Assembly (NCBI GenBank): GCA_035293765.1
Contig: DATGMF010000060.1
Span: 156,682 to 220,681, forward strand
Direction of reading: 5' to 3'
Source: DASRHT01 sp035293765
GTDB lineage: Bacteria; Chloroflexota; Ktedonobacteria; Ktedonobacterales; Ktedonobacteraceae
DNA: 64,000 bases
Made by a program: the position numbers and the translations under genes. Shown one piece after another: positions 37,415-47,375 of this stretch. The first letter of the stretch is position 1, and every line of letters begins with the position of its first letter. Under the pieces are notes generated by a model. That model worked only from the letters and a program-made list of their open reading frames with translations. It was not told where the DNA came from and searched no databases.

Positions 37415-38968
37415 CTATTGCTGAGATTTGATAGCTATCACGCTGACCTGGTACGGGCTGAGGGTGACCGCTTCACCCTCGACGGCCAGGGAGATGGTCT
37501 GCGCCGTTTTGTTGACCAGCATCAACCTGCTTGACGATGCTAACGCCTCCACCTCATTCGGAATAGAAACAGTGGCGCGATAGAGCTTCGTGCCAGGCCC
37601 GAAGTAGAGCTTGAAGGCTTTGTACGCGTCGTACCAGGGGCGCGGCTGCCCTCCTCCGGCGCTGCCCGTATCGGTCCAGAGGCCGCCATCGTAAGTGGTA
37701 TCATCGCCAGTGCCGCCCCACGACAGAGCCACAGCTCCTCCAGCTTTAAGCAGTTTGATCATGGCATACGCTTTAATCGCTGCATCATACTGATTGTTAC
37801 TGGCGTGAGCATAGGTGGTGGCATACCACTCCGCCCACCAGATCGGCAGAGTGGCAGCGCCTGGATAAGTGGTATTGTTGAGCGACCTGATCCAGCTCAC
37901 CACATCCCCAAACTTCTCAGCGGCGGTAAAGGGATCGACGGTATCTTTATCATCATTGCTATTCGAGCCATCTATCGTGATAAAGCCTGCGCCAACCTTA
38001 TTATGCAGCCAGTACTGGATAGCATCGAGCATACGCTGATCGTAGGTACCATAGGCTTTGCTGAGATGCGACAGATTAGCGTGATCGGATGCGTTCCATG
38101 TGATGATTGAAACGTAAGGCCCACCCACCTTGATCTCGCTTTTCGGTATGCCCAGCGAGGTGGCAACCTGCATCAGCCGATTATAAACCTGGTTATACAT
38201 GTAGGTATAGCCGTGCCTGGCGTTAGGGCCGCGGGGATCGCCAGGGCTATTATTATAATCAAAGTTCTGTGTCGCAGGATTGTAATAACCCTTTAGCTCG
38301 TTCCAGACCTGGAAGTATCTCACATTGTATGGCGGAGCCATATAGCGTTCCGCGACGCGCTGGACGAGATGCAGCCAGGCCCCCATCTTATTATCGAGGA
38401 TGCGCGCGTTATAAGCATCGTTGCTCCATTCGTCGGATGCCTTGAGCAGTTGTGTCGTCCCATCCTGCTGGAGGATACCCTTCATCCACCAGGGAGCTTC
38501 ACATAACGTCAGCACCGGAATGCCCCCGGTATCACGAGCAAGCTGTACCCGTTGATCTAGGTAGCTCCAATCGCCAGGCTCCGCTTGAGAGGGATCGGGC
38601 CAGGGATCGGGCGCGCCCCAGGCCATAATGGCCGTGTTCTGATAAGTGATTGCCCGCTTGAGCAGATCCTTCGCACGATTTACGGCTGTCTGATCATTAT
38701 TATTCCAGGGGTAATTTAACGTATTATCGACATGAGATATACCAGGAGAGAACTGGCTGGTACCGATGGGAGAGGAGAAGTCAATCGTCACATGGTCTTT
38801 GGGCAGTACAACATTAGAGCGAGAATTGGCGGAGGAGGATGAACCGTTGGGCAACAAAATACCAGGCAGAAAGACGAAAATAGCAACGAAAACGGCAACA
38901 AAAATCAATACAAGCGAGAGAACAACAATAACCCAGGGACGCAACCGTCTTCGAGGTTGATAGTCCAT
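37415..38968 (-). CDS. Membrane-anchored glycoside hydrolase, clan A (GH39-like)
   Basis: The 517-residue protein has a basic N-terminus, one membrane helix (about 12-36, WVIVVLSLVLIFVAVFVAIFVFL) and a Ser/Asn-rich linker, so the enzyme domain is outside the cell. YFQVWNELKGYYN carries the likely acid/base Glu and LPIWWAEWYATTY the likely nucleophile Glu of a TIM-barrel glycosidase. A small beta-rich domain follows (about 440-517). The ATG at 38968 has ATAGGGAG upstream. The exact family and substrate are unknown. It converges on the glycosyltransferase with four bases between stops. Confidence 0.82.
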   Translation of the reverse strand: MDYQPRRRLRPWVIVVLSLVLIFVAVFVAIFVFLPGILLPNGSSSSANSRSNVVLPKDHVTIDFSSPIGTSQFSPGISHVDNTLNYPWNNNDQTAVNRAKDLLKRAITYQNTAIMAWGAPDPWPDPSQAEPGDWSYLDQRVQLARDTGGIPVLTLCEAPWWMKGILQQDGTTQLLKASDEWSNDAYNARILDNKMGAWLHLVQRVAERYMAPPYNVRYFQVWNELKGYYNPATQNFDYNNSPGDPRGPNARHGYTYMYNQVYNRLMQVATSLGIPKSEIKVGGPYVSIITWNASDHANLSHLSKAYGTYDQRMLDAIQYWLHNKVGAGFITIDGSNSNDDKDTVDPFTAAEKFGDVVSWIRSLNNTTYPGAATLPIWWAEWYATTYAHASNNQYDAAIKAYAMIKLLKAGGAVALSWGGTGDDTTYDGGLWTDTGSAGGGQPRPWYDAYKAFKLYFGPGTKLYRATVSIPNEVEALASSSRLMLVNKTAQTISLAVEGEAVTLSPYQVSVIAIKSQQ

Positions 38969-39048
38969 ACCATTACTCCCTATATCAAAAAGGACATCGA
39001 CAATCGGTCTTGCTCCCTTTTTGAGCAAGACCTTTCCTATGACCAATA

Positions 39049-39627
39049 CTAGCGAGCGGTGATACTGCTCTGCTGCTGAGCACGATCCTTATCAGCCTGC
39101 TCCTGATCCTGAATTTGCTTAAAGAACGCTTCCGCCTCGGATGAGCGACGACAGTGAGTGAGCTTCTCTTTATGGGTCATCAGGTACTTGAAGGTAAAGG
39201 CGCGTGTGCTTGTATGCACCTTGCTCAGATAATATACGCCGATAAATTTAAGCAACTGCAACTGCCGGAAGGGATTGGTGGGGGGAGTTAAATTGCCCAG
39301 ATCGCCGCGCATCCACTCCAGGCGGCGGCGAATGATACGCGGGATGATCACATACCAGGGCATGTCCAGCCACACAATATAATCGGCGGTATGCAACAAT
39401 TCGTCGGTCCAGAACAGAAAGATGCCTTCCGTCACCCATCCTGGCTGATCTGCAATTTCGTGAATATCGTGCAACCTCGCCGTTAAAGGCCGGTCAGTGC
39501 CTTGATAGCCTTCCTCCCACGCGATACTATCAAGCTCATAATAGGGAACATCCAGAAGAGACGCCAGACGTTGAGCCAGGGTTGACTTGCCGCTGCCGGG
39601 GGGGCCAATCACATGAATACGCGTCAC
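39049..39627 (-). CDS. P-loop kinase of the adenylate-kinase / topology-modulation (FlaR-like) type
   Basis: From the chosen GTG, 192 residues: TRIHVIGPPGSGKSTLAQRLASLL is the P-loop, followed by LDSIAWEEGY and RRRLEWMRGDLGN. These fit the FlaR/adenylate-kinase-like small NTPases. The GTG at 39627 has GGAGG just upstream; longer in-frame ATG starts (39678, 39651, 39645) add residues that look non-native. The C-terminal Gln/Glu-rich tail may be a coiled segment. The real phosphate acceptor is unknown. Confidence 0.78.
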   Translation of the reverse strand: MTRIHVIGPPGSGKSTLAQRLASLLDVPYYELDSIAWEEGYQGTDRPLTARLHDIHEIADQPGWVTEGIFLFWTDELLHTADYIVWLDMPWYVIIPRIIRRRLEWMRGDLGNLTPPTNPFRQLQLLKFIGVYYLSKVHTSTRAFTFKYLMTHKEKLTHCRRSSEAEAFFKQIQDQEQADKDRAQQQSSITAR

Positions 39628-39861
39628 GGTTCCTCCATCATCCATACACATATATACATTGGTAAATTTTAGATACAAAACAAGTAATAAAGTCCATTGG
39701 GGGGATTACAACCGTTCTTTTGGGATAAGAGCGAATTTATCACTACTATATAGTCAAGCAGGATCTCTGTCAAGCAAAGGAAGCTCAACAGTACATTTTT
39801 CTCCCCACCTGCCTCGCTATTCACAAATCCACTTCTCTCAACTAAGGGAAGACAAGCCAAA

Positions 39862-39904
39862 TGTGCTCTTTCATAGGGTTCGCAAAACCCTATGAAAGAG
39901 CACA
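39862..39904. terminator. Perfect 19-bp inverted repeat with five-base loop
   Basis: Bases 39862-39880 are the exact reverse complement of 39886-39904, around CGCAA. The stem is TGTGCTCTTTCATAGGGTT. It lies 85 bp past the stop of the TIGR03118-like gene, so a transcript-end or processing role is likely. No T-run follows on either strand, so it is not a canonical intrinsic terminator. The rest of the 39628-39988 gap shows nothing else. Confidence 0.5.
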
Positions 39905-39988
39905 GGTCATCCTGTTGGTTGCAACGCGTTCGATCATCAGACCGAACGCTTTCGCTTTCCTAGCTCAATAGTATTATAGTAGAGCCGT

Positions 39989-41125
39989 TCAGCTCTGGCT
40001 CTGGATAAAGCCGAAAAGGCCATGTGCTTCATCGTCGATACCAGCAGTGAAGAAAAGCTGATTCGTTGCGCCTGCGGCAGCGCCATTGCCAAAGGCCAGC
40101 GCCCACAAATGGTCTATCACAATCGGGGTGTCATTGGGGGATTCTAATTGCCCCAGATGCTCACCGTCACGAGGATCGAACACATTGATATGACCATTGC
40201 GGAAGTTGCCCACCAGCAAATCATTGCTGAAGGCTCCGAAGTTCGCAGGGGCAAGTGCCATTCCCCAGGGAGAGTCGAGGCTACCACGCGAAATCAGGCG
40301 GCGGTCGAAATTTCCATTCGTGTCGAACACATCGACAAACCCATGTCCAATGCCGCCAATGTCATCATGCTTCTGAGCATTTTGTAAGGCGAACGAAACA
40401 AACAGGTGATTCCCGATGGTCTGAATCCCGAATGGAGCGTAACATTGATGGAAGACGCGACAGACGAAGGCCAGTTCCCGGTCAGTGAAAGAACGCACCA
40501 GCTTAAAGTTTCCATCAAACATTTCGACGGTGCCAAAGCGGAAATTGGCGGCATAAAGGAATGTTCCATCAGCATTCGTTGCAATAGCCAGTCCTTTGTA
40601 GACAGCCCCCAGACCGACATTGGACCGATCCACCGCGAGGATGGCATGGGTCGGATCAACCTTTGGATTCCAGCCCGAGATGGTGCCGTCCTCTGTAGCA
40701 AAAAGAAATAGGCTCGGAGCGGTTACGCCGTTTTGTGTCACCGCAAAATTGGTGGTTCCATTGAAGACGGTGCCCGTCGGAGCAGCAATAGTGCCCGCGG
40801 GGCTACCTGCTGGAGGAGGGATGGTCACGACCAACGGCACGGCGTTGCCCTGACCAGTGTACAAAGTAGAAAAGCCGCTGTTATTGTCGGAAACCCACCA
40901 GGGACTTGTGGCACTGCGTGACAGCCCCCAGGGATTTATCAGGTTTGGATCAGTCAACGGAGCCGTATTGGGCAGATCCGAAACCAGGTTCGTTTGCGCA
41001 TAAAAGCCTTCCATATGGCTGGCCTGCGCGAAGGTCGCCCCAGGCATACTCAGGAGCAAAAACAGAGCAAGAAATACTCCTGGCACCAAAAGCAGCATCT
41101 TCCTGGGGATGAAACGGACATACAT
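39989..41125 (-). CDS. Secreted TIGR03118-like beta-propeller protein
   Basis: The 378-residue protein has a signal peptide: basic start YVRFIPRK, a hydrophobic run MLLLVPGVFLALFLLLSM, and the cleavage-like ATFAQA. The mature part holds repeated propeller-like blades (DPNLINPWGLSRSATSPWWVSDN; YAPFGIQTIGNHLFVSFA; LDSPWGMALAPANFG) as in the TIGR03118 family, whose function is unknown. The ATG at 41125 has AAGGAG nine bases upstream; an ATG at 41134 directly abuts that motif. It is divergent from the toroid glycosidase gene. Confidence 0.85.
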   Translation of the reverse strand: MYVRFIPRKMLLLVPGVFLALFLLLSMPGATFAQASHMEGFYAQTNLVSDLPNTAPLTDPNLINPWGLSRSATSPWWVSDNNSGFSTLYTGQGNAVPLVVTIPPPAGSPAGTIAAPTGTVFNGTTNFAVTQNGVTAPSLFLFATEDGTISGWNPKVDPTHAILAVDRSNVGLGAVYKGLAIATNADGTFLYAANFRFGTVEMFDGNFKLVRSFTDRELAFVCRVFHQCYAPFGIQTIGNHLFVSFALQNAQKHDDIGGIGHGFVDVFDTNGNFDRRLISRGSLDSPWGMALAPANFGAFSNDLLVGNFRNGHINVFDPRDGEHLGQLESPNDTPIVIDHLWALAFGNGAAAGATNQLFFTAGIDDEAHGLFGFIQSQS

Positions 41126-41401
41126 AAAAATCATCTCCTTGTAACAATACAGGTAGAAAGTTCTGGAAAAGAACCAGGACTTTTCATATTCTCCTCCTTT
41201 AATTACGCAGAAAGTTACATTTAACTGAACAGAAATCTACTTTTTAATCAAGGATTAATTTTTCGTTTTATTTGCGCTGTCAGTTCATTGGTGCAAAGAA
41301 CGAGCAAGCTTTTTTCTCTGCCCTTTGCTTCTTTGCCCACGACATCATACAATGAGGCCAATCACAAGCATTCCGCCTGGGCTAGAGAGGAGCAAAGGAC
41401 A

Positions 41402-43720
41402 ATGGTTCCCCGCGATAATTTCACCCCGTATGGGTATCTGGATAATCCCTATCATAGCTGGAAGCTCAATCCCAGCGGGGTGCTGCGTTCATTAGCGCCG
41501 CTTGGGATGGGGTGGCACGTACCAAACCTGGGGAGCTATGTGCGTAACCAGTTCCAGTACACCGCCCATCTACAAATTGGCCTCAAAATTGGCAAAACGA
41601 TCCTGATCACCCCCGCCGACTTCAAGCATCATGGCTGCACGTTGAGCAGCCATCTGCATACAAAGAACCGTTTTGAATATACCTGCACTGTTCCTAAGCA
41701 TGCGTTGACGCTAACTGCTCGCTATTTTCTGATCGATGAGCATATGCTCGGCTGTATCCTCACACTAGCAACGACAGCAAAGCAACCGCTGTCCGTTACC
41801 TGTTATGTGATGCATCAACATGTGCATAATCCGCATACGAGCCGTCTTTGGGAGCATGGCCTCTACGCGATCCCTGGCTCTACTGCAGGAACCTGTCTGC
41901 TCGGTATTGCCAGCGAGGGCGATGTTTTTACGCATGGTGTGCATTCAGCCGATAGCGGTACGCTGGATATTGGAGAGATGGGCTACGTGGTGGCGCTGGA
42001 AGACGCGGCGGTCTGGGCGCGCGGCGTGGCTATGGCCCATCCTAACATTACCGAGCGCGAGGAGAGTACGGGCTGGCAGGTGCGCACCGTGATTGTGCCC
42101 TGCACGCTTACAGTGAGCAGTGAAGGCGAGCGCGTGCTGCATGCGGCGCTGGCGCGTGGCGTCTCGCAGGATCAATCAGCACAGCGTTGGGCTGAGGGTA
42201 TGGGAAAGATTGAGCAGGCTGAGGCAAAACATCGTGTAGACGATGAAACTTTCTGGCGATCCGCACCTCAGTTGAGCGGCGACTGGCCCGAAAGCTGGCG
42301 ACGCGGCCTCGTGTACGATCTGGAAACCCTCAGGATGACCGTTCGTCCTCCAACCGGAGTCATTCAACATCCGTGGGATGGCATGCAAATTCAAGCGCCC
42401 CGCACCGTTTTGGCGGAAGCTGCTATGGATGCGCTTTTTCTGAGCTACGCCGAACCTGAGCTGGCTGCCGCGATGATCCTGGGCCACTTCGAGTCGTCGC
42501 CACATCCTCAACTTCCCTGTATGCGCGAAGATGGCAGCTATAACATGGTGGCTGATGATGGGCAATTGTGCGGCACCGCTCCTGAGTGGGGCTTTCCGGT
42601 CTGGTGCTGTCACCAGTTGTTCCTGAGAACAGGAAATATGCAATGGCTCCGCCGCCTCTATCCTGGAGTAGCTACATATCTACGCTGGTGGCTCGATCAT
42701 CGTCGTGATGCTGAAGGATGGGAAATCTATGCGTGCTCGTGGGAGAGTGGGCAAGATGTCTCCAGCCGTTTTGGCCCTCAGCAAACAGGGGGAACGATTA
42801 TTCAGCATGTTCGGCCCGTGGATTTGCAGGCCAGCATGGCTCAGAGCGGGGAGATTGTGGCACGCTGGGCCGAACTGCTCGCTCAAGCATTGCCTTCCGC
42901 TGAGATTGATTTTTCAGCAGAGGCCCTCTGGTGGAAAAAGATTGCCGACGAGTTTACGGTGAAGACGCGCCTGATGTGGCAGGATGGCTGGTTTCGTGAC
43001 TATGACTCTCGCACGAAAGAATGGTCAACGCAGCAGGATACGATGCACCTGGCCCCGGTTTTCTGTGGGGTCGCCGGATGGGGACATATAGAACAGCTGC
43101 GCCCGTACTTTGCGCAACCCCCCGGCCATAGCGGCTGGGCCTCGCTCTCCTGGCCGCCGGTTGTGATGACGGTGGTGGAAGCTACCTCTGCTGCTGGCAT
43201 GGCTACTGATGCCGCCGAGTTAGCCTACCGCTTCATCGACGCCTCCTATCGTAGTACTGATAGTCGCGAACCGGACGAGCATGGCGGTCTGCCAGGGGTG
43301 ACGCGCGAATATCGGCAAACGGTGACCGTTGGCAAATGGGGAGAGATCGACTACGTCAACGCAGGCATCGAGGGCTATGGCTGGGGCGCGCTCAGCATTC
43401 ACCTGCTTATACGCCATCTGCTCGGCCTGCATACCTCTGACCCCAGCAGCATCACGCTGGCTCCAACCCTTCCCGCCGCCCTGCGCCGCCCGGGCGCAAC
43501 CTATACTATTGCCCCCATTCCCTGGGGCAAGCACCTGCTGAGCCTCACCTATCAGGTGAAAGACGCACACAGTTATACAGCAACCTTCTATGTGCGTCCA
43601 CGCTCACAAGCAGGTCTGCCAGCAGAGAAGACCGAGGCTCAATCAGAGACGGTCGGCGAACAGGAACATCATTGGGAAGGAACCTGGGGCGAAGGGCGAA
43701 CGTTTCCACTGGGATTATAG
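41402..43720 (+). CDS. GH63/trehalase-like alpha/alpha-toroid glycosidase
   Basis: The 772-residue protein has an N-terminal beta-sandwich-like half (1-330). An (alpha/alpha)6 barrel follows, with IQHPWDGMQIQAPRTVLAEAAMDALFLSY, the family block CSWESGQDVSSRF, and VGKWGEIDYVNAGIEGYGWGALSIHLLIR near the end. No signal peptide is seen. AAAGGAC precedes the ATG at 41402; the frame is open upstream to 41288. Substrates of such enzymes are alpha-glucosides or mannosyl-glycerate-type sugars; the present one is not predictable. Confidence 0.8.
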   Translation: MVPRDNFTPYGYLDNPYHSWKLNPSGVLRSLAPLGMGWHVPNLGSYVRNQFQYTAHLQIGLKIGKTILITPADFKHHGCTLSSHLHTKNRFEYTCTVPKHALTLTARYFLIDEHMLGCILTLATTAKQPLSVTCYVMHQHVHNPHTSRLWEHGLYAIPGSTAGTCLLGIASEGDVFTHGVHSADSGTLDIGEMGYVVALEDAAVWARGVAMAHPNITEREESTGWQVRTVIVPCTLTVSSEGERVLHAALARGVSQDQSAQRWAEGMGKIEQAEAKHRVDDETFWRSAPQLSGDWPESWRRGLVYDLETLRMTVRPPTGVIQHPWDGMQIQAPRTVLAEAAMDALFLSYAEPELAAAMILGHFESSPHPQLPCMREDGSYNMVADDGQLCGTAPEWGFPVWCCHQLFLRTGNMQWLRRLYPGVATYLRWWLDHRRDAEGWEIYACSWESGQDVSSRFGPQQTGGTIIQHVRPVDLQASMAQSGEIVARWAELLAQALPSAEIDFSAEALWWKKIADEFTVKTRLMWQDGWFRDYDSRTKEWSTQQDTMHLAPVFCGVAGWGHIEQLRPYFAQPPGHSGWASLSWPPVVMTVVEATSAAGMATDAAELAYRFIDASYRSTDSREPDEHGGLPGVTREYRQTVTVGKWGEIDYVNAGIEGYGWGALSIHLLIRHLLGLHTSDPSSITLAPTLPAALRRPGATYTIAPIPWGKHLLSLTYQVKDAHSYTATFYVRPRSQAGLPAEKTEAQSETVGEQEHHWEGTWGEGRTFPLGL

Positions 43721-43788
43721 CGAGCAGCTCCACCGCCACCCAACAGCACATTGCACGCGGTTCAATCGCTGATTATGCAGGCGAGGAA

Positions 43789-43969
43789 ATGTTGCTTGAT
43801 CAGCAAGGGATAGACCTTCTAACTGAAAAATATTCTAAGCTGGTTGCCGAGGGCACTTGAAGAAGTTAATCGCTCGTTAAGTGAAAAAGAACAGCTTGCG
43901 CCTCCAGAGATTATGATCCATAGCTGTGGTGGAGACGGAGAAATCTGGTTTACAGAGCCAAAGACGTAG
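43789..43969 (+). pseudogene. Short frameshifted reading frame
   Basis: MLLDQQGIDLLTEKYSKLVA runs into another frame that reads LEEVNRSLSEKEQLAPPEIM then IHSCGGDGEIWFTEPKT and stops at 43969. Joining them by one base change gives a credible 59-residue small protein. I know no family. It lies just before the STAND ATPase remnant and may have been its partner. Confidence 0.35.
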
Positions 43970-44007
43970 CGAAGGAACGTAGCGAGCAGTCCGACAGAGA
44001 ATATCGT

Positions 44008-45004
44008 TTGAAAGCGATGCTGGCTGACCATAGCGGCTTTATCCATGATCGTCTGGGTAGCTTTGTTGGGCGTACTCAGGAATTGAGCAGCATTAGTCAA
44101 CGGATTAGCGAGACGCTGACAACTGGTGGCTATATCACTATCACAGGTCAGGCGGGCCAGGGAAAAAGCAGCATCATTGCTCGCCTGGTAGAGGAGTATG
44201 GAGCCGAGCAGAGCCCTTTTCACTTTATCCCTCTCAACCCCGGTCCTGACCATCAGGTCAGCCTGCTGCGCAATCTCATGGCCCGGCTCATTCTGAAATA
44301 TGGTCTGCCGGACCTCTACGCCACCGGCGAAAGTCGCTCGACGCTGAGCGATTACTTTCCGAAAGTGCTGAGTGAAGTCGCCGCGAAAGGGGGGCAGGAG
44401 ATAATTTTTATTGACGGCCTGGATCAGTTGAAGGCGGATAGCAATGGAGAGCGTGACCTGAGTTTTTTGCCCACGAATCCTCCGCCGGGGATTGTATTTG
44501 TGCTGGGTACACGACCGAATGATACGCTCAATAGGAAGCTTCCTGGCAAGCATTGGAGAATGGGAACTCGCTGCCAACGTCTGGGAGATCTTGCAAAACG
44601 CGACATTTTCATCATCGCCACCCCCTATGCCAGGCTTTAGCGATCCAAATTCGCTGCAAGCCCGGCTGTATGGCGATTGGCGGTATAAAGCATCTGTTAA
44701 AGTGTTTCTCCATATGCTGATCGAAGTAGAGCAATGGGCAGAAGCGGAAGCATTCATCGATTCCATCGTCAACCAGGATGAGCAGGCGGAAGCCTTAAAA
44801 GAACTGGCCGAGGCATTGGGGAAACGAGGGGCGCACGAACAACTCCTTCCCCTGGTGCAACGCTGGTGGGAGCATGCAAAGACCAGGGAACAGGCTATTC
44901 ATTTGCTTCCACTTGCCTATGAACTGATCCCCTTAAAACCCGAGATTGGCTTTGCTTTCTATGAGGCATTTGACTGGATGGACGCATTTGTGGAAGGGTT
45001 ATGA
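44008..45004 (+). pseudogene. STAND/NACHT-type ATPase with frameshift and internal deletion
   Basis: The first part (44008-about 44530) reads FVGRTQELSSISQRI, ITITGQAGQGKSSIIARLVEEYG (Walker A), and EIIFIDGLDQL (Walker B), a STAND ATPase core. At IVFVLGTRPNDTLNRK it loses sense. A second frame then carries a helical tail (WELAANVWEILQNA, AEALKELAEALGKRG, HLLPLAYELIPLKPEIGFAFYEAF) ending at 45004. Such ATPases are normally far longer with many sensor repeats, so the middle was deleted. A conflict-system or signalling origin is likely, but it is not functional now. Confidence 0.65.
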
Positions 45005-45046
45005 CCCTGTGCTGACCACCTGGGGTCCAACATTTTTCTCCATATG

Positions 45047-45817
45047 CTATAGAAAATCTCCCCATTGGATATCCTCCCCCAGGGAGTCCCTGGCGAGAAG
45101 TTCTCCACAAAACTCATGCACGTAACGCCGGAAGCTAGCCAGGGCCTCGATGCACCTCCAGCTTGTCCACGTCAGTTCCTCGCGCCTCTTCTCTACCGCC
45201 ACAATCGCCTTTTCCGGTCGGCTCGCCGCCATCTCGTCCAGGACTGATCGAATGACGAGAAAGTTGTAGCCGGCCTCTCTGAGTAGAGCCACCATGTGCA
45301 GGCGGTGCATCTGTTGCTCGTTGTAGAGGCGATAGTGACTGCTCCGGTCGCGCAACGGATGCAAAAGGCCCTGCTGCTCCCAGAAATGCAGGGCTGAGAC
45401 GCGAACGCCAACCTGTCTAGCCGCCTCTCCCACCCGCAGCGATTGAGGGTGGCGGGCACTTTGGACAGGGGCGAATGGCGCGGCCAACGCATGCAGGGCG
45501 GTGAGCGTCTGCTCACACTCCCGGCGCTTGCTGGCAAGCTCGGCATGGCGCGAGTCGATCATTGCCAGCGCGGCTGAAAGGTCACCCTGATGAAGCGCCT
45601 GCATGATTTGCAGCATTCGTTGCCAGCCATAGCCGCCGATCAGGCCACGAGCAGTTTTTAGCGCGGCCAGATGGCGCGGTGTGTAGAGACGATAGCCGCT
45701 CTTGCTCCGTTCAGCAGGCGGCAAAAGGCCCAGGCTCTCGTAGTTGCGCACCTGCTGAACGCTGATTCCCGCCGCTCTGGCGAGATCAATAGTACGCAAA
45801 GTATCACGAAGTTCCAT
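45047..45817 (-). CDS. Tandem MerR-type regulator
   Basis: The 256-residue protein holds two MerR DNA-binding domains. One is at residues about 9-75 (TIDLARAAGISVQQVRNYESLGLLPP...GYRLYT); the other is at about 128-195 (LRVGEAARQVGVRVSALHFWEQQGLLHP...HYRLYN). Two helical stretches follow. Most MerR proteins have one domain and dimerise, so one polypeptide could bind a palindrome alone. It diverges from the erythromycin esterase gene and may control it. The Shine-Dalgarno sequence is weak (GAGAG). Confidence 0.87.
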   Translation of the reverse strand: MELRDTLRTIDLARAAGISVQQVRNYESLGLLPPAERSKSGYRLYTPRHLAALKTARGLIGGYGWQRMLQIMQALHQGDLSAALAMIDSRHAELASKRRECEQTLTALHALAAPFAPVQSARHPQSLRVGEAARQVGVRVSALHFWEQQGLLHPLRDRSSHYRLYNEQQMHRLHMVALLREAGYNFLVIRSVLDEMAASRPEKAIVAVEKRREELTWTSWRCIEALASFRRYVHEFCGELLARDSLGEDIQWGDFL

Positions 45818-46027
45818 GTAAAACTCTCAGGCACGTTATAGAGACTTCTCTCAAGTACATTTCTCTTTATATCACATGGCACAAAAACATTACCCCTGCT
45901 AACCCTCCAATATTGCATCAGTGTTATAGATTAAGCATGTGGTCCAGAAAAAGCCCGGCCAGCCTGGATCAAAGATGCATGCATGCAATTGAAGGCATTT
46001 ACAGCGAAAATAGCGGAGGGTAGACTT
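45818..46027. promoter_or_regulatory. Divergent promoter region for the MerR-like and esterase genes
   Basis: The 210-bp AT-rich gap must hold both promoters and is the natural place for the regulator to bind. A short dyad ACTT-CTCTC-AAGT (45845-45857) is a possible operator half. I saw no pair of consensus hexamers good enough to place a promoter. Confidence 0.3.
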
Positions 46028-47329
46028 ATGACGCACGCAGCAGAAGTATATGCGACACTCGACGATTGGATTGCACACGAGGCGCTCCCATGCTCGCCCG
46101 ATTCTCGCCCGGACTTCAACGCCGCCGTTGATAAGGTGGTCGCTTCACTTGACGATTCGGTAGCGTTGCTTGGCTTTGGAGAAGCGCTTCATGGGAGTGA
46201 AGAGCTGCTTGTTCTGCGCAACCGGCTCTTCCAACGCCTTGTCGAAGCCTATGGCTACAGCGCCATTGCCATTGAGAGCAGTTTTCCTCGGGGACGTATC
46301 GTCAACGAGTACGTGCTTTGCCACGATCCAGCATCCTATGAGGAGGTACAGGAGACTGGATTGAGCCACAGTTTCGGCATGTTCGCGGCGAATCGAGAAC
46401 TTGTCGAGTGGATGAGGCACTACAATGCTGATCCAGCGCACCAGAGAAAACTCCACTTCTACGGTTTCGATAGCCCGACCGATATGAGCGCAGATAGTCC
46501 CCGCCAGACGCTCTACTTTGCGCTCGATTACCTCAGCACAGTTGATGAGGCCCTCGGCCAGGAGTACCGGAGCCGTATCGACCCGCTGCTCGGACAAGAC
46601 GCAGCCTGGGAGAATCCGGCTGCCGCGCTCGATCCGGGGCAAGCGATAGGTCAATCAGCAGAGGCAACCGCACTGCGGATCGAGACAGAGGATCTGCTTG
46701 CAGAACTGCGTATACGTCGTCCCGAACTGGTCGCAAAGAGCGACCAGAGTCGCTATCTGGAAGCAGCTCACTATGCTATAGTGGCGCGGCAACTTCTGCA
46801 CTATCATGCTAAGCTCGCGCAAACGTCCGAGAAACGCCAGGCCATCCTGCTCGGCATACGTGCCGCCATGATGGCAGAGAATCTGATGTACATCGTCTCC
46901 CGTGAACAGGGTCGAGGCAACGTTCTGATTTTTGCCCACAATAGCCATCTCAAGCGTAGAAAGGTGCAATGGCAATGGGGGAATGAGGCGGTGGGCTGGT
47001 GGCCTGTTGGCTCGCATCTTCATGAACTATTCGGTCGCCGCTATGCCGTTATCGGCTCAGCCGTTGGCGAATCGGCTGCCAACGGGATCGGCCAGCCGGA
47101 AGTCGGGACGCTTGAGGCACGGCTCACAGCCGTGCCCGGGCCGGTACGGTTCATTCCCACCCATCAAGGGCAAGGGCTTCCTAAAGAAGAAATTGCGGCA
47201 CTGCCGATGCGCTCTGGCAGTAAGAAGAACGGGTCTTATGTGGAACCACTGAGCGCCCAAAGCTTCACCGATTTCGATTGGTTCGCCGTCCTGGATACAA
47301 CATCATACAACGGGTGGGGCCATTTCTAG
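46028..47329 (+). CDS. Erythromycin esterase-family protein
   Basis: The 433-residue protein has the family block LLGFGEALHGSEELLVLRNRLFQ with the conserved Glu-His. IAIESSFPRGRIVNEY and VLIFAHNSHLKRRK, which carries another conserved His, follow. The family hydrolyses macrolide lactones in some cases, but many members have unknown substrates. The ATG at 46028 has GGAGGGT upstream. A tandem MerR regulator is divergent, which suggests an inducible drug-response unit. Resistance activity is inference. Confidence 0.88.
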   Translation: MTHAAEVYATLDDWIAHEALPCSPDSRPDFNAAVDKVVASLDDSVALLGFGEALHGSEELLVLRNRLFQRLVEAYGYSAIAIESSFPRGRIVNEYVLCHDPASYEEVQETGLSHSFGMFAANRELVEWMRHYNADPAHQRKLHFYGFDSPTDMSADSPRQTLYFALDYLSTVDEALGQEYRSRIDPLLGQDAAWENPAAALDPGQAIGQSAEATALRIETEDLLAELRIRRPELVAKSDQSRYLEAAHYAIVARQLLHYHAKLAQTSEKRQAILLGIRAAMMAENLMYIVSREQGRGNVLIFAHNSHLKRRKVQWQWGNEAVGWWPVGSHLHELFGRRYAVIGSAVGESAANGIGQPEVGTLEARLTAVPGPVRFIPTHQGQGLPKEEIAALPMRSGSKKNGSYVEPLSAQSFTDFDWFAVLDTTSYNGWGHF

Positions 47330-47375
47330 AAGGCTGAAGGGTGTTGCACGAGAATAACGCGTTATCACAACACCC

